Assembly: GCA_030762175.1 (NCBI GenBank) | Contig: CM060846.1 | Span: forward strand, 240,447,012 to 240,511,011 | From: Metallyticus violacea | Taxonomy: Eukaryota > Arthropoda > Insecta > Mantodea > Metallyticidae | Direction of reading: 5' to 3' | DNA length: 64,000 nt | Shown here: in pieces, positions 11,105 through 23,345 of the stretch | Layout: every line of letters begins with the position of its first letter | Position numbering within the stretch: the stretch's first letter is position 1 | Translations under genes and position numbers: made by a program | Notes under the pieces: model-generated | Database searches by the model: none | The model's input: only the letters and a program-made list of their open reading frames with translations | Told to the model about the DNA's origin: nothing

Positions 11105-13074
11105 GTAAGTATATTATAACCAGAAATTACCACAACATTCATTCCTTAATTCAATGTTCCATGGTGTTCTGTTAGCTCATGATCATTTTTACAGAATGGT
11201 TATCTCCTTATGGAGATAATTCACTAGGTGTATTATTACTATAACTACTATTATGTATTCAATAACTATTCAATCCATTTAGAGAGGCACTAAAATTCTG
11301 TATTACCAAGGTGTATAATAATTAAAATGTCCTGAGCAATATATTTAAAGAAGAAATTTAGATGTATGCTGCTAAGCATAGAATTTCTCCATATGCTAAG
11401 CAAAGATCAAGAGTGGTACATTGTTTGCACAAATGCAATCAGCTACTTAAATATAAGGTAAAACTTCCTCAGAGAATATGTTTGTAATTGTTTAATATGC
11501 CAAGTTTACTATTGTAGATTTACAAGGCAACTGAAAGATCAAATAATTTATGAAGTTACTTAATTAAGCAATAACATTTGACACCACTGCCGTCTGCTCT
11601 GGCCACTGAAATTAATGATTAAGTCTCGTGTATACATTCATAAAATGTGGACAGCAGTAATATTATGGAACTTGTCCATTAGTTATTCTCCATGTGCAAT
11701 ATACACTGTCCTTCTACAGCTTGCATCTGCTTTTACAGTATAGATAAAAATGTAATTAAGGAAATCTGGTTAAGAGAGTGATTTCTTTCATTGAAAACCA
11801 GAAATACTATCAACTTGCTAATGGACTCTTAATAAATAAGGTAGGTATATATATAGTGTTAAGACTGCTGCAGTACTTAAGTGGAAGACAGCCATGCTAA
11901 CTTGCAGCTTGAAGTTAAGATCTATATGCCAAGAGAACATTGTTTTTAAAGCTTAAAAATTGTGTTCAAATGGTTTCACAACTTTAAAATATGTTATTGA
12001 AGCAAATTTATTATTTTAAAATTACCTAATCTTCTGACTTTCCAGCTCATCAAAATAATAAAACTACCATTGCCTTCCTCTTCTTGGCCCACTATTTCCT
12101 CTCAGGGTATTTCTTAGAATAATTTGTTTCAGTAGTCACTTTCAAGAACAATTTCCATGAGCAGTGTGCTCAGTTCTTTTGTCTTTTCTGAGCAAGAACA
12201 ATTTCCATGAACAGTGTGCTCAAATATTTTGTTTTCTCTGAGTAAGGGATGGAGCAAAAATTATTTATAAAATAATACAAAGCTCTATCCATAATAAGCA
12301 GAATGCAGATTATCCTCCTCCAATAAGAAGTGAATATTAACTCTGATTATTGAAGTTTACACGTTATTTACAGGCAATTGCTCTCCTTCTGTTGAGTAAA
12401 ACTTAAATTTGCAAGCACAAATTTATGTAATTGTATAATCACACCCTTTGCCCATATGAAATGAAACTCAGCCAGCAGATTGCTTTTGTCCTTTGTTGCT
12501 GCATTTGGATGTTTCTCGAACTTGCATTTTTTTATTCTGAACTGGTTTAAGCAAGTAAACTCTAGTACACAATACTGTGATTGGTTGCATTACAATATTA
12601 TTTTTGAGAAATTTTGTTATATATTGCTATTAATTAAACCTCTCACTCTTTGCTTAGTAATTAATATATTTAGAAGCTTAACAATTTAAAAACTACAACA
12701 TTGGCTGGTAAAGTAAGGGAAAACTGGAAATACATTTAAGAAAAATTTTCTCTGTGTTGTAGCCATGCTATTTTTAATGAATATATGCTAAATTTAAATT
12801 GAAAAAGTAATGATTGAAGGCAGAATGGAATAAATCAGTCCTTTAATTTATTATGGAGTTTAAGATTGCCTCTTTTATTTCTGGATATGGAAATTAGGAC
12901 TTCCTCCAGTACATATAAAGTTCTGCCTTATGTACATTGATGATTCTCTGGTTGCAGATATTATACTGTAATATATTATTTTCATATTAATATAATTGCA
13001 ATTACCATATTCCCAAAAATAGAATTAATTTCATCATTTTTACATGGTGGCATATAAGTGTATCTTTATTGCAG
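11105..13074 (+). other. twitchin intron D-E
   Basis: A 1.97 kb intron. The only structured element I see is a two-copy tandem duplication of about 52 bp at 12143-12245. Confidence 0.8.
12143..12245. repeat. two-copy tandem duplication, ~52 bp unit
   Basis: Both copies begin CAAGAACAATTTCCATGA, continue with CAGTGTGCTCA, and end in a T-rich run then TTTTCTGAG. They differ by a few substitutions, so the duplication is local and not very recent. Confidence 0.85.
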
Positions 13075-13841
13075 GGATGTATCTGAATCACAATGGCGAG
13101 TAGCCAATGATTATCTTGTGAAGGACACAACATATATAATGCATAGTCTGCTGTCTGGATCTGAGTATGAATTTAGAGTACGTGCTAAGAACCAGGCTGG
13201 TTGGAGCAAGCCTTCCCCTCCCTCATCAAAGTTCAAGCTGAAAGGAAAATTTACTGTTCCATCACCACCAGGAACACCAACAGTAGTCAAGGTTGGCAGA
13301 AGTTATGTTGACTTGAAATGGGAACCACCTGCATCAGATGGTGGTAGCCGCATTACAGGTTATGTGATAGAGAAACGTGAAGTTGGCGTAGCTTCATGGA
13401 TTAAGTGTAATGAATACAATGTACTGGATTGTAGTTATACTGTGCTGAACCTTATTGAACAAGCAGACTATGAATTCCGAATTTTTGCTTTAAATGCAGC
13501 TGGTAAGAGTGAACCAAGTGCTTGCACTACCCCAATTAAAATATGTGAAGTGGTTGGAGGGGAAAAACCAGAATTTATCAAACCTCTGAACAGCCAAAGC
13601 ATACCTCTTGGGTTACCATTAGTGTTAGAATGTGAAGCTAAAGGAACTCCTGCTCCAACTGCTCGGTGGCTAAGGAATGGACGAGAAATAAGTATGGGTG
13701 GAAGGTTTTACACAGAACAAAAGGGTGGAGTTTTTAAACTCCATGTTTCAGAAGTATGGGCTGCAGATGATGGAGACTACACTTGTGAGGCAAGCAATGC
13801 ACTGGGCTTTGTAACAACAACAGCACGCATCAGGATTGGAG
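13075..13841 (+). CDS. bt: twitchin/projectin exon E: Fn3 (second half), full Fn3, full Ig
   Basis: The largest exon here (767 bp), with acceptor TTTATTGCAG and donor GTGAGA, phase 2 in and phase 1 out. In order it encodes: the end of the Fn3 from exon D (YEFRVRAKNQAGWSKPS); the linker KLKGKFTVPSPPG; a complete Fn3 (VDLKWEPPASDGGSRITGYV and YEFRIFALNAAGKSEPS); then, after CEVVGGEKPEFIKP, an Ig domain. That Ig has LVLECEAKG, ARWLRNGREI and DDGDYTCEASNALG and keeps both cysteines. This triple Fn3 followed by an Ig pair is the known arrangement just before the last Fn3 pair of projectin. Several intron positions appear lost relative to single-domain exons elsewhere in the gene. Confidence 0.97.
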
Positions 13842-13928
13842 GTGAGATATGAACAGCTTATAAATTAATATGTAAAAGTTTTTTAAAAGTTGGTAATTTA
13901 TCCTGTATTTTAGTTTCTTTAGTTACTG

Positions 13929-13956
13929 AATGATGATGATGATGATGATGATGATA
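13929..13956. repeat. (ATG)n microsatellite
   Basis: About nine ATG/GAT units. Confidence 0.9.
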
Positions 13957-15719
13957 TGTTTTATGCACCTGTATTCATGTTTCAGATTTTATCATACAAT
14001 TTGGTTCATGTAACTAGCTCATGTATGATTTTCAGAGACATACTTAGTGTACCAAATATAAACTACAAATCTAAGCAAACCAAGGTTAAATGTGACCAAT
14101 AGGTCTTGCTTGTTTAGAACACCTAACAGCATTTCAGAGAATACCAAAACCAGCTGTAACTTTCCTAGCTATTCAGACTGGTGACATAAATTTCTTTAGC
14201 AATTCAATTTTACTGTGGTTTCCTCCTAGTTTTTAATTATCTTCCTATTTACTCACATTGTTCCATGTTCCACTTCATTCCTTACTATCTGATTTCTAGT
14301 TTTCTCATAGTTTGTAAGCAGATGATATACCATTTCTTCTCTTCCATACTTGGAGCAAGCTTTAATCCAATCTTTCTCATTTCTGTACCATTTCCTCTCT
14401 TGCACATTTGCAACAAACTTTTGTAACCGAAATCTTTCTTGATACTCAAGAAAAACCACAGTAAGTCATTCCCCATTACATTGTAATATATCAAAGCATG
14501 CTTACATAGATGAATATAAAATTTAAGCATAAATTGTGACAAAATGAATATAATAGGGAGATGCTTAAAAAACCAGAAGGAAACCATAATAAAACTGTGT
14601 TGATAATTTGTCACAGTTTCAAGCTTAAATTCTCTCTCCATCTGTGTAAGCATGCTTTGAAAAAATAAGCAGGAATATGGTCAGTATCTTAAGCGAAACA
14701 AAATAAAATTTTATTTAAAATGGTCCTAGACTATAAGCTGAGTATCAAGTAATGATACCAAACTTCAAATTAACAATAGAGTATAACATGCTTTTTATGC
14801 TTATAATTATATAACACAATTATTACATGGTACATTTTGTAGTACATTTGAAAATTTGCCTTTCATATCTATATCTATTTTTAAGGATTCTTGGTTTCAA
14901 GTTTCTGTATTATACCATATTGAAATGGGTTGAAACATGTTTAAACATTACGAATATGAGAAATTGAAAAACAATAATATAATTCTAACGCTTAGGACTT
15001 TTTCTTCTAAACTTCAGATTCATAATTGATGTCAATTGGAATAAGTGACTAAGTAGAGTTCATTCAGAGTCTAAAAAGGCAGATGCATAATAACTGTTAG
15101 AACTGATTAGCTCTGAGCTTAAAAAGTTTTCTTCTTTTCATTCCCCTTTTGGTGGTATTAAAATATTAGGAGTTAAAAGTGAAGTGAATATGTAAAATTT
15201 AAGAATGCTTATAAAAATAAAATTTTCCTATTTATATATTGCAGGTGCTCCTGAACACAAAAGATAGAAACAACAGTAATGATTATGGTCTCATACATGA
15301 ATGCAGTCAATGCAAATTAAATAAAGTGAACAAACTATAGGCATTGTTACTCATTATTATCATGTTCAACAAATCATTACAAAAATTGTTCAAGTAACCT
15401 TTAGTGACCCTTGCACTTTTTCATATATAGGAAATATGGTACACATACTGAAATGTAGTATAGTACCAAAGCATTTTTTCAAATAGTGCTTCTCATAGGT
15501 CCATTCAGAGCATTTGAATGCTCATAAAATTTTGTTTCTCTCACAAATGGCCTTGCAGATTTCAGTGGCATTTATATTGGGTAGTTTTAGTGCTAGTTTA
15601 TGTGCCCCAGTCCCCAGTAACACAGGTGGTTTTAATAAGCATATTTTGCAGTAGCTGCTGTCGAACATAATAATATCTGGAATCTGCATATGCCTAATAA
15701 GAGGATACTGGAACAAAAT

Positions 15720-18190
15720 CTGAAACCAAATATGAAAGAAGCAAGGGCACAGAAGAAAACTGCATATATTAGGAACCTTCAGCTTGGATTGATGAAGTAA
15801 GTGTACCAGATACGAATAAGAAGGTTTCCAGGGAGAATCGGCGTGACAGGACGGAAATTAATCAGCTAATGTTAGCAGCAGAATTTAAAAAACAACACAG
15901 GAACATCAAAGTTCAGTAACAAGCTATCTGAGATGAATTTAAAGGAAGCAGCAAGTTACATAATGACAGGATGACCAAATTGTGCAATCAGCATGGAATA
16001 TGGACATCAAGCACAATGAGCAACAGATCAGCTGAACAAGAAATGACGACAGTGGTGATGACATCAACGGCGACGACAGCATCAGTGACGACATCAGTGA
16101 GGGAAGGAGAATCCAGTAGAAGTACGTCAGCCAAGGAAATTGTCTCCAAGAAAATGGGAGGCAGAAACAGCACGTGATCTAAAAAGGCATGGGAGCAGAA
16201 TAGTGAGGAGAATATAGAAGAGGGGATAGAAGACAGTATTGTCACTTCGGAGTAAGGCAGCATTTTGGTATTAGATAGAAATAAGCCGTCAACATCAAGA
16301 CGCGGAATGTAATTAAGGAACAAGAGGATACTAGACAGATTTAGACACAAGACTCGCAATAGGATAAAGGAAAAATAAGGAGACTAGGCTTCTGAAACTG
16401 CGACGGTTTTTTAATAAACTATATGCAGGAAGTTTGAAACTGTTATTGATGAAGTTAGATTGTTTGGCAATCGCTGAAACATGGATACAAAAAAATAGCA
16501 GATAAATATAAAGGAATTTGAGTACATGGGAATTAAGGGAGAAATGGCAGCGAGAAAAGGCTGGGCTTCTGGAAATACAGGTTTCTTGGTAAGGAGGACC
16601 TTAAGTAGAGGAATTAAGGAAACCGTTAACGAAATTTTATAGGTTATAATGGAAGATTAGCATATAGATGAAAAAGTAATTCCTAGGTATGAGAGTAATA
16701 TATAATTTCCCTGTCTCCTTGTGGTTTCATAATCCTGACCCCCTTACACAAGTGGAAAAAGATATAGAAACCCTAAAGGAGAATTATTACAGAGGTAATA
16801 ATAATGGGAGATTTTTAACATCTGGGTTGGAGAAAGTGATGTGAATATTGGAATGTAAAAATTATTTTCCAGGTATTTTGGCAAGTCGACTAATAGCCTG
16901 AGTGAAGATATCCTGACAGAATATCTGATGGGTTTTCCAAATGGAAGAAGAACAGTTGACAAATTATTTATCATAAAAACGATAGTAGGCAAATATCTAA
17001 TAGATAAAAGAGATATGTTATATATTACCTTTGTTGACTCAGAAAAAGCATACTATTGAATAGAGCTATAATAATTATGGCATAAGTTATTGAGTAAAGG
17101 AGTAAGCAGACAAAAGATGAATATTCTTAAAGCATTATATAATGAGAATACCTTCTGTGTAAGGGTGGAAGAAGGGTGGTAACTAGAGAAACCCAGAAAA
17201 AGAAAGACCTCAGACAAGAATACAAACTAAATCCAGTTCTGTTTTATTTATGTATAAATTATATATTTGTAGAATTTGGGAGGAATAACAATTTTGTGCC
17301 AGTCATAAATAATATCCAGATTTTGGGACTACTTTTTGCAGACAACTGAGTGGGATGGTCAATAACAGCTAAAGGATTAAAACAATCCTTGCAATTGTTA
17401 TTGATTTGATTTATTTGCAGACATTCTTTAACATCTTAGGTCATCAGCGCCCCATTCAATTGAGGGCGTGAAATGGGCGATAAATTTTGCTCAGAGGCCC
17501 CTTCTTTCAGACTTGAGATTCTTTTACATGCCGTAAATCTACGACATGGGAAACACAGCCTTACTTCCCTTCCGAAGGAAGCCATACTTAGGATATTTAA
17601 GCCAGAAAAATCCTTACAATGAATAACAAATACTATAAAGTATGTACCCTTAAAGTGAACCAAAAGAAGACACAGATTGTAGTATTTAAGAAAAGGGAAA
17701 AATTAAGCAAATATATAGACATAACAAGCATGGATGAGCAAGAAAGTATTGCTTGGGTAAGAATAGGAATATGGAAGTTAAGAGATTAAGGAAAGGTATT
17801 CCACAGAATCAATGTCCTATATATGGCAGAAAAAGAGATGTTGAACACTGTGCAAAGGAACCAAAATTACAAAAAAGAGTTTATTAAAAAAAGAAATGGT
17901 TTAGGATAGATAGAAATATAACTATAATTTAAATGTTTTATAAAGATAGGAATATGAGACAATATTTAAGTAAGTGAAGAATAAATGGATTTGGACAGTG
18001 AATAGAGACAAATAGTAATGTTATAATTTATAGCTAATTAGAAATAAGGAACTAAAAAATAAAATATTAGTATAAGGACAGTATTGTAAATCATGAATAT
18101 GACTGATAACCAGGGCTGAATGCCAGTCATATTCACTTGCACATTACTTAGTACAAATAGAGTAAAATAAATAAATAAAAAATAATATAT
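15720..18190 (+). mobile_element. decayed non-LTR retrotransposon (LINE)
   Basis: The plus frames, broken by many stops and shifts, show the LINE order. Around 16430-16640 is an endonuclease-like stretch reading LLLMKLDCLAIAETWIQ. Around 16900-17390 are reverse transcriptase pieces: GFPNGRRTVDKLFIIKTIVG; FVDSEKAYY, matching the palm motif A region; ILKALYNENTFCVRVEEG; and a LLFADD-like catalytic region degraded to LFADN near 17335. After an inserted SINE (17396-17608) the coding resumes with KVNQKKTQIVVFKKRGK. The 3' end is A-rich (AAATAAATAAATAAA) near 18175. The 5' limit is uncertain. The clade is not assigned. Confidence 0.75.
17396..17608 (-). mobile_element. SINE-1 copy, 5'-truncated, nested in the LINE
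   Basis: The reverse complement matches the body of the SINE copies at 32124, 42933 and 58390: GCTGATGACCTAAGATGTTA, a CTTCCTTCGGAAGGGAAGTA-like block and the GAGGCCTCTGAGCAAAATTT-like block. The tRNA head is missing. It is flanked by near-identical 12 bp direct repeats, AATCCTTGCAAT at 17384 and AATCCTTACAAT at 17609, a target-site duplication inside the LINE ORF. Confidence 0.9.
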
Positions 18191-20046
18191 ATCTAAAATG
18201 CATCACAGGAAAAAAACACCATGTTCATTGAATCACAATCTATAGAGTAAAAAATAAATAAATAAATAAATAAAAACAAAAAAACGAAACAACGTTACAG
18301 AATGATAATGCATGTAAGCTTATTTAAATTGGATTTAAGTATTCTTTGGGTTGGCAAGAAGAATTTACAAGTTAAAAAGTACAAAAATGATTAAAGCAAG
18401 TAGAATTTTTTTAATTTCTTGATTTGTAATTTTTAAATATTCAGCAAGCAAAGCCAAAATACCTAGCCACAAATATTTAATTCATGAATTTAAATTATTT
18501 TGCTATAAAACAATTTGAACACATGCCCTACAAGCTACATGAGGTGAGGGGACCTAAGTATAAATAACAGTTTCCACAGTCGATGAATATGCCAGAGAAT
18601 GAATGTGATAAACTTATTTAACCATGAAGGTTGATGATCAATCAACCAATAGGAAATAGATCACTCGCGGAGCCCAGTGATGGACAAGTTTTATGGTCTG
18701 CATGAAATCATATCAAGGCAAGGCAAAGGAGCTATCAGATATATAGAGTTGATACAAAATTTAGCTAGAAGAATTAATTATATGAATTAACAAGATTAAT
18801 TTCTGTGAATTAAGATAACTTTGACAAAATACAGGTGCATAGGTATCTTTGTTTAGCCCATGTGCATAGCATGAAAGAAAAGTTTCATTAAGGCTGCAAA
18901 TGCATTTCAATAGCTAATTCAAGAGTATGCATAAATGGACATTGTGGAATTTTTTTCATTTGTATTATCTTAGATTTCAGAGCAGCGTTTCACGTTCATT
19001 CTTATTCATCACACAAGAAAATATTTCTCTCCTGGTGGCAATTGTTGCAAAGAGTTATTTAGTGCTTTTATAATTGGGCTTGAAAGAAGTGAAATAGAAA
19101 TATAAACCAATTAAGGCTTTCAAATCCATCATGTTCATATTTCTCAGGTCAGTTAGTGATTTTCACTTGCTTCTGTCCCTAGTGAGTTTTCATTTGTTCA
19201 TTGAAGTACAATTCCAGAATATTATCTGTAATCAGAAGCTCTGGTGCAACTACATTACCAATTTGTGCTGCAAATTTCAAAAAGGAAGTTATCAGAATTA
19301 TATGTTTATGTGTTCAAGATATATTATCAGGAAAAGTGTGTTATGGCATTTATAACAATTCTTTCCATAATCATAATAAGGTTAAACTAAGTTTAATTAC
19401 CATCATAAAGTGATTCTCATACACTGTCATCTGAAATTCTACATCATTCACTATAATGTCACCAGATGCTGTTTCTCATTATTTTCATTATTATCGCAAT
19501 CTGCACTATGGTCAACCTGAAAGTAAGAAGAGTCTTTGTAACCATCTTCATGGCTGCACTCTTCATCAAGCCATTCCTGCACAATGTTACTAAAATTAAC
19601 ATCTCGGATCTTTTCCTTAAATACCTGAAGAAGTCTGACACTTTCCTGCATCAGTTTATATTTATATATTTGCTTTTCGAGGCTTTTACTAGGTGTTGAC
19701 AACTCATCAATCATGTACACCAAAGTTCAATAATTCGGTTCACTTGCAAGAAATAAATTGGCATCTGCATAAACCTTGAACTGCAACAATCACACTGTCT
19801 TGGTGGAAATTATTACTAGCCACATTAGCAATGTGTAGAACATAAGCTGGAATTGAAGAAAGTGTGAAAGAACAACTTCTATATATAAATCAACTCCAAT
19901 ATAGTTTGTGATTAAACTAGAAATCTGGGTCATAAGTACTCAAAACATTATGAGTAGCCCCTTAAAGAATAAATCTCTCGTTGTGGAGAAACTGGAGTAA
20001 ATAGAATCAGATGAAAGAGATACAGAGTTCTATGCTTGGAGGAGGA

Positions 20047-20118
20047 AGCGTTGGTTCAGTTGGTTAGGGAGTCAGCCCAAAGACTGAAGATCCTTGGTTT
20101 GAATTCCTGCTGAGATCC
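20047..20118 (+). other. tRNA-like sequence (SINE head or tRNA pseudogene)
   Basis: An A-box-like TGGTTCAGTTGGTTAGGGAG, an anticodon-arm-like GTCAGCCCAAAGACTGAAG, and a B-box-like GGTTTGAATTCC at tRNA spacing. The acceptor stem does not pair well and no typical mature 3' end is visible. It is probably the head of a SINE or a pseudogene, not a functional tRNA. Confidence 0.5.
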
Positions 20119-20679
20119 AAATTTTTCAAACCTGATTCTTCATTTAAAAATGTTTGTATAATTATAAACCAAAATGCAATTCACAACTTTTTATTGGCAA
20201 AAGTGCTGATATTGACTAAATATCTGTAGAAAATGGCATTTCAAATAAAATAAAAGGAAGGAAAAGAAAAAGAATTGATAGGTGTCTTCTGTAGTGCTCA
20301 AAACTTATGTGAAATTCGAGTTTGAAATCTGAAATGTGATATGCATATATCTTTGATAGTTAAGTATGGTTATGTGAATAAAATAGGAGATTAAGTTGAG
20401 CTGTTATCTCGTAACTGTTGTTCCTAAAGCCAAAGATTCATCTGAATGTGAAAATATAATGTAACATGCTGCTAATTAACAAATTTTCAGTAATATTGAT
20501 TAAAAATGCAAAGTTACAAAGCCAGTTTATACCCAAATTCTGCTTTATATTTTGATTTTTTTTTTTCATAAAACTTCAATTCAGTTTACTTTATTTTATG
20601 CTTTAAACCAATGCACTGTTTAACTTTTTGGCATGATAAGGTCAATCTAATACTAATCTAATACTATTGGTCGTTTCAC

Positions 20680-20745
20680 ACCCTGGATCTAATTGGACTT
20701 TGATGATGTGAGATGTTAAAGAATGTCCATAAATTGAGCAAATAC
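20680..20745 (+). mobile_element. SINE-1 3' tail fragment
   Basis: The stretch containing GAGATGTTAAAGAATGTCC and CATAAATTGAGC matches the 3' end of the full SINE-1 copies (GAGATGTTAAAGAGCATCCG at 32381). Head and body are absent. A CCA microsatellite follows immediately. Confidence 0.75.
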
Positions 20746-20775
20746 CACCGCCGCCACCACCACCACCACCACCAC
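20745..20775. repeat. (CCA)n microsatellite
   Basis: CCACCGCCGCCA passing into about seven CAC units. Confidence 0.9.
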
Positions 20776-21599
20776 TTCATATTTTGAAAATAACGATTTC
20801 AGAATCTTCTGAAATTGACGGTGACAGAATTTCAGTACTATATGGTACAGTGAAAATTTATGTACTAACCCACAGTAATTAATAACATTGTGGCACCAAT
20901 AGCAAATAATAATATGCAATAAAACAGTAACTTTAATTATATGTACTGATCTCTTACCTACAAATTATAACTCAGTAACACAAAGGACAAACAATTCTTG
21001 CTCTTATAACAGCAAATGGCAACTGACTGTTCACATGCTGCTATCAGCTTGGGAACTGTATATTATTATGACATGTAATTAGCATGACCATTGCCCAGTA
21101 TGTGCTGTATTCAGCTGTGGATGCAAGCTATAGTTAACTTTATGTAGCACAGACCCATTTTGAATAAAGTAATTAAATCCTTATGTTGATGCATATTTTA
21201 TAATTGAATAATCTTGAATTAGGCTTTCCTAATGCTATCTTATTTCAATTCCTCCATTTCGTCCCCTTTTGTTTTAACATGTTTTAATGTTTTTGTTATT
21301 GAAGAAGCAAACGATGCCATTTGAATCTGCTTGGAAATGCTTTATGTTGTTCAAAATGTGGATGGTACAAATATTTCTAAACTTGTGTGCTCTAATAATA
21401 TATAAACAGTGGCTGAAAAACATTATCAAACAGGTTCTAATAACACACAAAGAGGCTTGTTCCTTTTTGTTCAACCTCTAGATTATGCGACAGTTTTAAT
21501 GGGGAGAAGAAGGATGACGGTTAATTGATTGATGGATTTTAATTCATTAGTATTATATAGAATTAAAGGTGTTCTCCATCTCTTCTCCCACTGCTGCCT

Positions 21600-22330
21600 T
21601 GAAGTGTTGCTAGGCCACAGTTAGATTTGGTAGAGCGCTGGAATTTTGTGACCTTTTCAGGTCAACAAGGAAAAAGGACCCGGAATCGGGCAATAGATGA
21701 ACACAAGTCTTAGAATCAGAGATAACACAATTTATTTACTTGTATTTACTGTTCACTGCTAATGGTCGCCTTTAAATTCTGACAATGTTAGGTGATTCTT
21801 AGATCACTCTTGCACTATTTAAACTGACCTACTACCTGGCTACCCAGTAACTTACTGAGTTGGATAGTTGATAACTGATTACTTGTCTAATTACACCGAC
21901 TATAATTGAATCAACTGTCTGTAAATCTCCCCGCTATAATTCTTTCTGTGTGTACTCCGATAACTGAACACTCACTTGTTCTCCTCTCCCGATAACTAAA
22001 CTATAACCTTAATCTCTCCGATAGCTAAACATTCAACTTAATCTTCCCGGTTACTAAACTGTCACCTTACTTTCCTGGGGCCTCGAAATCACAGCCTTTT
22101 ATAAACTGTCCTTCTCTGGTTGGTAGACTATTTCCTGCCATTTCAAAATATCATTATTCAATAATTTTGATAGTAATTTCCTCTACGTGGCTATCTATTG
22201 ACCGTGGCGCATGCATATAATTTTCTTAAGTTTCTTGATTGGATGTTTCCCTGGGCCTTATATTTGAGCTGTTCCTTCACCCTTGGTTCCGTTATATCAG
22301 TCTCTATAATTTATTTAACTCCCAATGATC
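21600..22330 (-). repeat. GC-richer block, possible solo LTR on the minus strand
   Basis: This stretch differs in composition from its surroundings. It contains a degenerate ~30 bp motif repeated about four times at 21957-22080. On the minus strand there is a TATA-box-like TTTATAAAAGGCTGTG at about 22090-22106, upstream of these repeats in that orientation. A promoter-like block with internal short repeats and no coding fits a solo LTR. I could not fix the TG...CA ends or a target-site duplication, so this is a weak call. Confidence 0.3.
21957..22080. repeat. four degenerate ~30 bp tandem motifs
   Basis: Units start at about 21957, 21988, 22018 and 22047, each beginning CCGATAACTRAAC or a close variant and ending in a CTT/TCTC-rich run. 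Confidence 0.8.
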
Positions 22331-22889
22331 TGTTGCATCAGCAAGTGACAAACTATGGTTCACCTTAAGATTTTAACAAAGCTAAGCTTTATGACTTTTC
22401 ACATAATAGAGGGATTTTTTTACCTGTTCCATTTCCCTAATATTTTCCAGAATGCTTAATGGCAACCCTTCTTACATAAAGCCTCTTGCAAAAACATATG
22501 AAAAAGATATACAGGGTCATCTGGCTCTTTTGTGCAACCCAAAACACATTTACAAACAACAATTCCTGGCTTATTTCTTAGGTTTTTGTCAACAAATTTT
22601 TTTCCCTACCATGAAATACACAAATAACTTAACTACTAATATGAATACATATAAATTCTACACATTAATTGTAATAATATTTATAATATATGTAACAGAT
22701 TATACTAATATTGATAATATTTTAATTAGGAGGAATCTCATAAATACCACTTCAATTAATTTTGTTGTTTTAAGGACTGTCATTTTTAATTCTTATATAT
22801 TTCCTAATGATAAAGCTTTTGTTGGTACCCATTTTATAACTTCTTCCCTTATGCTGTGAAAACAAACATATTCTAATAATTCATTTAAG

Positions 22890-23345
22890 AACTTTCGAAA
22901 AATAAGAATTTTTTTAAAAATTCTGTTGGAACTCACACAGTGAAGCTTTTTAAATGTAAATTCTAACTAATCTGTCGTCTAACACACTCTTATGCTTCAA
23001 TTACTTTTAAATACAGTGGGACTGGTTTCGAAGAGACATCCTCTCCATCTTCAACCAACTTGATGACTCAATTGTGAATACTTTACATTGTACTTGTTTT
23101 TAAATAGTAACATGTTTTTGTTTTATTTAAACATATGAACATCGTCTTCTTAAATTTACAATGTAACTCAAAACTTTCTGTTATTTCTCTCTATTTTAGT
23201 GAATGTAAAGATGATATCAAGGGCTCAGTTCATAAACTTGGTTACATTTAAAAATGTTTAAAAATACCCACACAGTGACTGTATTTAAAAGTAAGTGAAG
23301 CATAAGAATGTGTTAGACGACAGATTAGTTATAATTTATATATTC
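22890..23345. mobile_element. PLE-tail or retrozyme-like inverted repeat
   Basis: The left arm, from about 22930, contains CTGTCGTCTAACACACTCTT and CTTTTAAATACAGTGGGACT. The right arm ending near 23340 is the reverse complement (CTGTATTTAAAAGTAAGTGA... GTTAGACGACAG). The left arm also carries a hammerhead-like core on the minus strand (23026-23054). The same family occurs at 59256-59543. There is no coding capacity. The relation to PLEs is inferred from the ribozyme-like core and the inverted-tail design. Confidence 0.6.
23015..23070 (-). ncRNA. hammerhead-ribozyme-like motif (variant core)
   Basis: On the minus strand: TTGAAGA (23048-23054, with T in place of the first C of CTGANGA), a GGAGAG...TCTCTTC hairpin, GAAA... 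(the TTTC at 23026-23029 on +), then CCAGTC. ACC..AGT could form a short stem III with GTC as cleavage triplet. The C-to-U change in the core would be expected to weaken or abolish activity. Confidence 0.45.

Noticed and set aside
19451..19723. 90-codon minus-strand ORF with acidic C-terminus
   Set aside because: No recognisable motif and no related sequence nearby. It could be a transposon fragment but I cannot support that.
22452..22859. 135-codon plus-strand ORF in intron E-F
   Set aside because: AT-rich composition giving mostly N, I, Y, F, T. No family motif, no splice context and no neighbours supporting a gene.
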